Assembly (NCBI GenBank): GCA_905182585.1
Contig: CAJJCC010000027.1
Location: 1-56,093, forward strand
Reading direction: 5' to 3'
Source of the DNA: an uncultured Flavobacteriales bacterium
GTDB lineage: Bacteria; Bacteroidota; Bacteroidia; Flavobacteriales_C; GCA-002722245
Length of the DNA stretch: 56,093 nt
Shown: piece after piece, positions 50,567-56,093 of the stretch
Position numbering within the stretch: the stretch's first letter is position 1
Layout: every line of letters starts with the position of its first letter
Program-made: the position numbers and the translations under genes
The notes under the pieces: generated by a model
The model's input: the letters and a program-made list of their open reading frames with translations, nothing else
Databases searched by the model: none
Told to the model about the DNA's origin: nothing

Positions 50567-51922
50567 ATGATTTATAGAATATTGGAGTTTTTATTAAAAG
50601 TGACGGTGTTCTTTTATTTTAAAGAACGACAGGTCTCAAATCGACCTAGTATTCCAAAAGGAAGACCGGTCATGTTTGTTTCGAATCACCCAGGAGCTTT
50701 TATGGATCCTATTGTTATTACAACCTTTGCTAAAAAGTCTCTATACTTCATTGCACGGGGAGAATCTTTTAAAAATAAGTTTGCAGCTTATTTTTTTAAG
50801 TTGATCCACATGATTCCAGTTTATAGAAAAGAAGAGACGCCTGAATTAACGCATAAAAACAAAGCAGTTTTTGGAGCTTGCTCTAGACATTTTGAGAAGG
50901 GTAGGGCGATGTTGATTTTTCCAGAAGGAACCAGTAAGATTGAGCCAAGATTAAGAAAAGTTAAATCAGGTGCGGCTAGAATTGCTTTAGGAGCCGAGGC
51001 TCAAAATGATTTTAATTTAGACCTAATTATAGTACCTGTTGGCTTAAATTATTCTAACCCTAAAGATTTCAGAACAAATGTGCATGTGAATTTTGGAGAT
51101 CCTATTAAAGTGAGTGCTTACCAAGCAGCTTATAAAAAGGATTCATTTGTCACGTCAAAAACATTAACACGAGATATCGAGACTTCTATTAAAGCTCAAA
51201 TGTTATTAATTGAAAAAGAAGAAGACGATAAAGTGTTTGAGCAAATTCAATCAGTTTATTTTAAAGAAATGTTAGACCGGTTGAAAGTTGGTAAGCTAAC
51301 TGCGGAAGAAGAATTAACTCTAAAGAATGAAGTAATAACAGCTATTGATTTTTTTAAAAATAAATTTCCGGACTTAAGTATTAGGTTGTCCCAAATGCTA
51401 AAGGAATATAGTGCTAAATTGAAGGTAGTACAAAGTAAATATCCAATGTTTGATCATAAAGTGGTTGAAGGAAAAACCTCCTTAATAGCTAATTTTATTG
51501 GTGGGGTATTTGGGTTCCCTCTGTTTATTGTTGGGGCTTTATTTAATTATTTACCCTATCGATTAGTTGGCTACTTCACAAACCGATATACGCAGCGTGA
51601 CGATTTTACGGGAGCGTTGCGAATGGTAATTGGAATGTTTGCCTTCTTGTTTACTTATATCCTATTCTGTATTGTAGGAGTCAATTTAATTTCAAATTGG
51701 ATGATTGTAGCGGTAATTATATTATTATCCCCCTTTTTAGGCTTGTTTAGTTTAGTGTATTTAAAAATGATTAATAGAGTTAAGGCTGAACTGTTTTTTA
51801 AAAAAATGATTTTAACTGAAAACGCATCAATTAAAAAAATATTAACATTAAGAGTTCAGATTATTGAAGAACTTGAAGAGGCACGTTTGTTGTACAACAA
51901 AATGGAGGTTAATAAGAACTAA
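50567..51922 (+). CDS. PlsC-type glycerol-3-phosphate / lysophospholipid acyltransferase
   Basis: 451 residues. The acyltransferase domain occupies about 25-240, with block I N-H-P-G-A-F-M-D-P (His41, Asp47), block II around R-G-E-S-F-K and block III F-P-E-G-T-S (about 123). The H-to-D spacing of five residues instead of four is like the Sct1/Gat1-related group. The second half has a helical segment (about 245-300) and two or three membrane helices (about 320-400), then a basic coiled C-terminus. It probably acylates glycerol-3-phosphate or lysophosphatidate at the inner membrane; which is uncertain. Confidence 0.85.
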   Translation: MIYRILEFLLKVTVFFYFKERQVSNRPSIPKGRPVMFVSNHPGAFMDPIVITTFAKKSLYFIARGESFKNKFAAYFFKLIHMIPVYRKEETPELTHKNKAVFGACSRHFEKGRAMLIFPEGTSKIEPRLRKVKSGAARIALGAEAQNDFNLDLIIVPVGLNYSNPKDFRTNVHVNFGDPIKVSAYQAAYKKDSFVTSKTLTRDIETSIKAQMLLIEKEEDDKVFEQIQSVYFKEMLDRLKVGKLTAEEELTLKNEVITAIDFFKNKFPDLSIRLSQMLKEYSAKLKVVQSKYPMFDHKVVEGKTSLIANFIGGVFGFPLFIVGALFNYLPYRLVGYFTNRYTQRDDFTGALRMVIGMFAFLFTYILFCIVGVNLISNWMIVAVIILLSPFLGLFSLVYLKMINRVKAELFFKKMILTENASIKKILTLRVQIIEELEEARLLYNKMEVNKN

Positions 51923-51932
51923 ATTTTAAGGT

Positions 51933-53321
51933 ATGATTAAGTGTGTTTGTGCTGTTTTTCTTTTGTTGTATGGTTTGAATTCGAAAGCGCAGCTTAATCA
52001 TGATGGATTAATTATTCACCGTACTGCATCAACTTTTGGAGAGGTTGAATTTTGGGTAAGTAGAGTTGATTCCTTTTTAGTTACAAATTCAACAAATAAA
52101 ACAATATATATTCTTAAGCAGATGATCCCCCGTGATTTTGAGTTTAAGGCACCTAATTTGGGTATTGCTCCTGGGAAAACTTCTATTTTGGAAGTGATTT
52201 ACGATCCACGTGCGTTGGGGAAGTTTAAAGAACGATTAAAAGTTTATCACTCAGCATCTAAAAAACCTTTTTATCTAAATTTCGAAGGAATTGTAAAGAG
52301 TTATGATTCTTTTGCAAAAATGGCCTGTCCTAGTTTTTCTAGTCCCAGTTATCAAAAGCAGAATTTTAATATGGTGGTTAACGTAATTGACTCTTTAACA
52401 AAAGAACCTATTAATAAGGCGCTAGTTGAATTAAGTAAAGGTGAAGATTTCCAACAGTTTTACACGGATAAAGAAGGAAGTTTGAGTCGGAAGTCACATT
52501 TAGGATTGTTTTTCATTTATACAGAGGCAGACGGATACAAATCTAAAAAAATTGAACATTATTTTAATCAACAAAGACGCGAAATCACAATTACTTTAGT
52601 GAAGAAAGAAATTATTATTCCGCCGGCTGAATTAATTGTGATAGAGGATAAAAAATTAATTATTAAAGATTCCTTAGAAATTTTAACGAGAGAGGAACTA
52701 GTCTATATTCCGCAGGATATAATTCAGGTTAAAGAAGAAAATAATGATTTTCCATTGATGAAATTCTCAGAAAACAACATTGTATTTCTAATTGATGTTT
52801 CTTCAAGTATGCGTGGTGAAGATAGGCTGGCATTGTTAAAAAAGTCGATGATACAATTAATTTATATGTTAAGGTCAGTGGATAAGGTGACCATTATTAC
52901 TTATTCGGATGAGGCTCAAGTTGTACTTTCTTCTACATCTGCAAAAAACAATGAAGATATTGTAGCCGTAATTACTGGGTTGAAAGCTAGTGGTAGTACT
53001 TACGGTGGTAAGGCTATTCGTAAAGCATATAAAGTATTAAAACAAGAGTTTTTAATAGGTGGTAACAATCAAGTGATTTTGGCTACTGATGGTGGCTTCA
53101 ATGGATTAGGACAAAGTGAACGTCAATTAAATGGATTGGTTAGGCGTAAATCGGATCAAGGATTATTCTTTTCGACCTTGGCTTTTGGTAAAAATAAAAG
53201 AGGGAAAGAATTGATTGAAGAATTGTCCGTTTCTGGGAGGGGTAATTACTTATATATTACTTCTGAAGAATCTGCTAAAAAAGTATTGGGTGAAATGATT
53301 ATGGAACAGTCAGTTCGATAG
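51933..53321 (+). CDS. Secreted VWA-domain protein with Ig-like and regulatory-like N-terminal domains
   Basis: 462 residues. Signal peptide to about 20 (ending N-S-K-A-Q), then an Ig-like DUF1573/ASH-type domain (about 22-125; L-G-I-A-P-G-K-T-S-I-L-E-V-I-Y-D-P), a carboxypeptidase-regulatory-like domain (about 140-225; S-L-T-K-E-P-I-N-K-A-L-V-E), and a VWA domain (about 282-455) with an intact MIDAS: D-V-S-S-S (about 290), Thr in S-G-S-T-Y-G-G, and A-T-D-G-G. It should bind a ligand through a metal ion in the periplasm or at the surface. It starts 11 nt after the acyltransferase gene, so the two are cotranscribed. Confidence 0.85.
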   Translation: MIKCVCAVFLLLYGLNSKAQLNHDGLIIHRTASTFGEVEFWVSRVDSFLVTNSTNKTIYILKQMIPRDFEFKAPNLGIAPGKTSILEVIYDPRALGKFKERLKVYHSASKKPFYLNFEGIVKSYDSFAKMACPSFSSPSYQKQNFNMVVNVIDSLTKEPINKALVELSKGEDFQQFYTDKEGSLSRKSHLGLFFIYTEADGYKSKKIEHYFNQQRREITITLVKKEIIIPPAELIVIEDKKLIIKDSLEILTREELVYIPQDIIQVKEENNDFPLMKFSENNIVFLIDVSSSMRGEDRLALLKKSMIQLIYMLRSVDKVTIITYSDEAQVVLSSTSAKNNEDIVAVITGLKASGSTYGGKAIRKAYKVLKQEFLIGGNNQVILATDGGFNGLGQSERQLNGLVRRKSDQGLFFSTLAFGKNKRGKELIEELSVSGRGNYLYITSEESAKKVLGEMIMEQSVR

Positions 53322-53682
53322 TCTTCTTATTTTTCAAATAAAAAGACAGCGGGCATACATAAATCGGCACTCCGCTTTTAAGGGGATAGGGAGCGTTTAT
53401 ATTAATTTTATTATTGTAATCTCAATACCTTTGAATATTTGTTGTAAAAGAAACACTAGCATCTTTATTCATTTTTAAAACGTAGCCTTAATAAGTTGGT
53501 TGCCTTACTGTTGTAAGAATTTTATAATTGTCAGTTACTAAAAGTTTATTGGTCATGCTTTGAGAATGAATTGTTAATTGTTTTAAGTTGTTTGGATATT
53601 ACTAGCCGGAATCTTTTATTATGTGCCTTTGATTGATTAATTTAGGATTCAATTTTTTACACTAAATATTAAAATTCATATT
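53322..53682. other. Intergenic stretch before mdh
   Basis: About 360 nt. At the left end an interrupted hairpin (53321-53347, two 5-bp segments) without a T-run; no exact TTG/TAnnTTTG promoter for mdh, no ORF, no RNA recognised. Confidence 0.6.
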
Positions 53683-54624
53683 ATGAGCAAAATTACTGTT
53701 GTAGGTGCTGGTAACGTTGGAGCAACTTGTGCTAACGTATGTGCGCACAAAGAGCTAGCAACTGAAGTTGTTTTATTAGACATCAAAGAAGGGGTTGCTG
53801 AAGGTAAATCTTTAGATATGTGGCAAACAGCTGCAGTTAACATGTACAACACTAAAACTGTTGGTTCAACGAATGATTATACTAAAACAGCAAATTCTGA
53901 TGTAGTTGTTATTACTTCGGGTTTACCACGTAAGCCTGGTATGAGTCGTGATGATTTAATCGCTACAAATGCAGGAATCGTTAAGTCGGTTACTGAAAAC
54001 GTAATTAAGCATTCACCAGATGCTATTATTATTGTTGTTTCTAATCCTTTAGATGTTATGACTTATTGTGCATTTTTAACTGCACAAAAAGCATCAAATA
54101 AAGTAATGGGAATGGCAGGTATTTTAGATACTGCTCGTTACAAGGCTTTTTTAGCTGACGAAACTGGAGTTTCTGTAAAAGATATCCAAGCTTTATTATT
54201 AGGTGGTCATGGTGATACTATGGTTCCACTTCCAAGATTTACAAGTGTTGGAGGAGTTCCTGTTACTGATTTAGTTTCTGAAGAAAGATTGGATGCAATC
54301 GTTGAAAGAACAAAAAAAGGTGGTGGTGAATTAGTTAACCTAATGGGTACTTCAGCTTGGTATGCACCAGGTGCAGCAGCTGCTCAAATGGTTGAAGCTA
54401 TTGTAAGAGATCAAAAAAGAGTTTTCCCTGTTTGCGCATGGTTAACAGGTGAGTTTGGTTTAAGTGATGTTTACTTAGGAGTACCTTGTATTCTTGGTAA
54501 AGACGGTATCGAAAAGATTATCGAAGTTAAGTTAACTGCTGAAGAGCAAACTTTATTAGAAGAATCTGCAGTAGCTGTAAAAGACGTTATGTCTGTATTG
54601 ACTAAAATGAACGCTGAAGTTTAA
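53683..54624 (+). CDS. mdh: Malate dehydrogenase (LDH-like type)
   Basis: 313 residues. It interconverts malate and oxaloacetate in the TCA cycle with NAD. Cofactor loop G-A-G-N-V-G (8-13), L-L-D-I-K-E with the NAD-binding Asp (about 34), active-site loop P-R-K-P-G-M-S-R-D-D (Arg residues about 86 and 92), V-S-N-P-L-D-V-M-T (about 117) and catalytic His in L-G-G-H-G-D-T-M-V (about 174). The Arg at the substrate position rather than Gln supports malate over lactate. Own terminator follows. Confidence 0.96.
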   Translation: MSKITVVGAGNVGATCANVCAHKELATEVVLLDIKEGVAEGKSLDMWQTAAVNMYNTKTVGSTNDYTKTANSDVVVITSGLPRKPGMSRDDLIATNAGIVKSVTENVIKHSPDAIIIVVSNPLDVMTYCAFLTAQKASNKVMGMAGILDTARYKAFLADETGVSVKDIQALLLGGHGDTMVPLPRFTSVGGVPVTDLVSEERLDAIVERTKKGGGELVNLMGTSAWYAPGAAAAQMVEAIVRDQKRVFPVCAWLTGEFGLSDVYLGVPCILGKDGIEKIIEVKLTAEEQTLLEESAVAVKDVMSVLTKMNAEV

Positions 54625-54648
54625 TTCATCGATTATTTAATATATTTC

Positions 54649-54674
54649 AAAGCCCCGCATTTGCGGGGCTTTTT
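54649..54674 (+). terminator. Intrinsic terminator after mdh
   Basis: AAAGCCCCGC / GCGGGGCTTT (54649-54658, 54663-54672), loop ATTT, T-run. The most GC-rich hairpin in the window. Confidence 0.95.
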
Positions 54675-54684
54675 GTTTACTTTT

Positions 54685-55629
54685 TTAATCAACTTTTTCA
54701 TCATAATCTTTTCCGTCACAAAGAATTCTCTTTCTCTTGTCATTAAATATTGGATTAAATACGCTTCGACCCTTTTCTGGAAATTTTGTTTTAATAAAAT
54801 TCAAATCAATAAGTGCGTGAAATAAATCATCCGTAACAAAAGGTTTGTTTTTATTTAAAATAGTCTGTTGCGTTTTACTACTATCTAAGCTTTGGAAATA
54901 AGGTGATATCCACAGGAAAAAAGGGATTTCAACATTTGCCTTCGGTACAACTTTAGAATAATCATGACCAGCTTTTTCTCCATGGTCATAAACATTTTCT
55001 CCATGATCAGAAATATAAAGAAGTGAAGTGGCTGTATTTGTGTTTAACCTTTGAGATTTAATCAAAATGTTGATCATACTGTCAACGATGAAATCAGTAT
55101 AAACAAGAGAGTTTTTATATTCTGCAATGGTGTTCGATTTTTTGGAGCCATCACCTTCAAAAATATTAAAGTCTGTAGGATATCTTTTGGAGTAAGAAGA
55201 GTGATTCCCAATTAAGTGAAGAATAATTAATTTCTTTTTAGCTGAATCTTGGAGTGCTTCTGAAAATGGGGCTATTATTTTTTCATCGTAAGATGCTGTA
55301 TATGTAGCTTCGTATGATGAGTTACTTGTCATGTTTACAAATTCACACCTGTCCGATTTTCTTGCGAATTGTGTGATTTGGTTGTCCCAAACTCCTATTG
55401 GCGATTGGTTAGAAATCCAAAAATTTTTAAACCCTGAAGAGTGGAAAACATCAAGAATGTCAATATTTTTTAGAATGTCAATTTTCTTTTCAAGGTTAGT
55501 CTGGGTGAGTATTGTTAGTACTGAATTGATTGTACTTGAATACGGAGAAACAACATTATTATAAAGTATAAGATCTGTTCTGTCATCTAATTTGGGTGTT
55601 GTTTTACTTTTGGCTCCATAAAGAGACAT
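54685..55629 (-). pseudogene. Catalytic half of a phosphoethanolamine transferase/sulfatase-like gene, cut off by a stop codon
   Basis: 314 residues from the first ATG (M-S-L-Y-G-A-K-S-K-T-T-P). The alkaline-phosphatase-superfamily domain is otherwise complete: H-L-I-G-N-H-S-S-Y (about 146), Y-I-S-D-H-G-E-N-V-Y-D-H-G (about 206) and G-H-D-Y metal sites. But the nucleophile motif G-E-S-N-S-R-R-H lies in the 21 codons just before this ATG, which have no ATG/GTG/TTG start and open directly after an in-frame TAA at 55693-55695. So translation from 55629 would give an enzyme without its nucleophile. The intact ancestor would be an EptA-like membrane enzyme adding phosphoethanolamine or similar to surface lipids or glycans. 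Confidence 0.85.
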
Positions 55630-55692
55630 ATGTCTTCTGCTATTGGATTCACCAAGAATTAAGACGAAAGTTTGTTTTTCATTCGGTATTAT

Positions 55693-56093
55693 TTAATTAG
55701 CTTCAACCTCTTTTGGTTTAGCGTCCTTCATCGCTTCTTTAAATAAACTGATTTTTTTAATAAAAGAATAAGCAACTTTGATTAGATGCGGGGAACCTTT
55801 TCTAATTAGTCTACCATTAATTGCATTTTCAGAAATGAAAATAAAAAACCGGGGGTAATTCTTAAAACTTAATATAAATATTGCTAAAAAAGGTATCAGT
55901 AGAAGGAATTCTGAAGACGCTTTTAAACTTGCGAATTCAACAATCTCATCATAGTATGTATTAGAGATTACGAGTAGACTTGTAATTGGGCCTCCTAATA
56001 TAATCCAATGACATGTTTCAATAAGTCCAACTAAGAAAAACAAGAGTGTAGACACTCTTAGAATATATTTTTTTTTGGTTAAAGTGGCTTCTT
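55693..56093 (-). pseudogene. N-terminal membrane half of the same transferase gene, 5' end beyond the window
   Basis: The frame is open to the right edge of the window. Readable product: a basic start (T-K-K-K-Y-I-L-R-V), helices (about T-L-L-F-F-L-V-G-L-I-E and F-L-L-L-I-P-F-L-A-I-F-I-L), a W-I-I-L-G-G-P-I-T segment and a charged linker ending K-P-K-E-V-E-A-N-stop. This is the layout of the membrane domain of EptA-like enzymes. Its TAA stop is in the same frame as the catalytic half; removing that one codon restores one continuous protein. A GTG at 56055 is not a likely true start, because the reading continues upstream of it. Confidence 0.8.

Overview
The window is AT-rich (about one third G+C by eye) and comes from a member of the Bacteroidota, most likely Flavobacteriales. 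The evidence is a giant secreted protein with a type IX secretion (gliding-motility-associated, CHU_C) C-terminal domain, a short primary sigma factor without region 1.1, several DUF families typical of the phylum (DUF3276, DUF4293, DUF4202, DUF4856, DUF368), an imelysin lipoprotein, and promoters of the TTG-N17..23-TAnnTTTG kind. Most of it is ordinary chromosomal housekeeping DNA. I see no rRNA, tRNA, CRISPR array, insertion sequence or prophage.

Layout. 0.1-8 kb, minus strand: DUF218 protein, thiamine-binding MTH1187 protein, DUF3276 protein, a membrane protein, rho, then a DUF4293 / DUF4202 / cysteine desulfurase / glmM cluster. 8-13 kb, plus strand: TPR protein, rhodanese, DUF368 (PopT-like) transporter, aroE, tsaD. 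13.2-19.8 kb: a 2199-residue Ig-repeat protein for type IX secretion. 19.9-22.7 kb: two translationally coupled unknown genes leading into recN. 22.8-26.2 kb, minus strand: MORN-repeat (YwqK-like) protein, recQ and a small P-loop protein. 26.3-28.4 kb: a response regulator / histidine kinase pair, followed by 800 nt without genes that are rich in dyads. 29.2-32.7 kb, minus strand: imelysin and DUF4856 lipoproteins and a secreted unknown. 32.8-33.4 kb: a double-CDGSH Fe-S protein and a small lipoprotein. 33.5-40.4 kb: the complete trpEGDCFBA operon behind its own promoter, Trp-rich leader peptide and attenuator. 40.7-43.7 kb, minus strand: uvrB and rpoD. 44-49.2 kb: a GT9 glycosyltransferase, ruvX, def, a lipoprotein, a YbbR-like protein, coaE, a tiny lipoprotein and ppnP. 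49.3-53.3 kb: a TSUP transporter, a CHU_C-like lipoprotein, an acyltransferase and a VWA protein. 53.7-54.6 kb: mdh. The right edge holds a phosphoethanolamine-transferase-like gene broken by an in-frame TAA.

Most notable: (1) a classical attenuator in front of trpE, with leader peptide MMLTNNNSWWWHAL, an intrinsic terminator and an alternative antiterminator. (2) Six start codons lie exactly 4 nt after an exact TAnnTTTG element, which predicts leaderless mRNAs, including the trp leader itself. (3) Decayed copies of dispersed palindromic repeats sit in every trp spacer longer than 50 nt. (4) A single in-frame stop separates the membrane part of a transferase from its nucleophile. (5) There is a perfect 30-bp inverted repeat after ppnP and a perfect 19-bp one after the imelysin gene.
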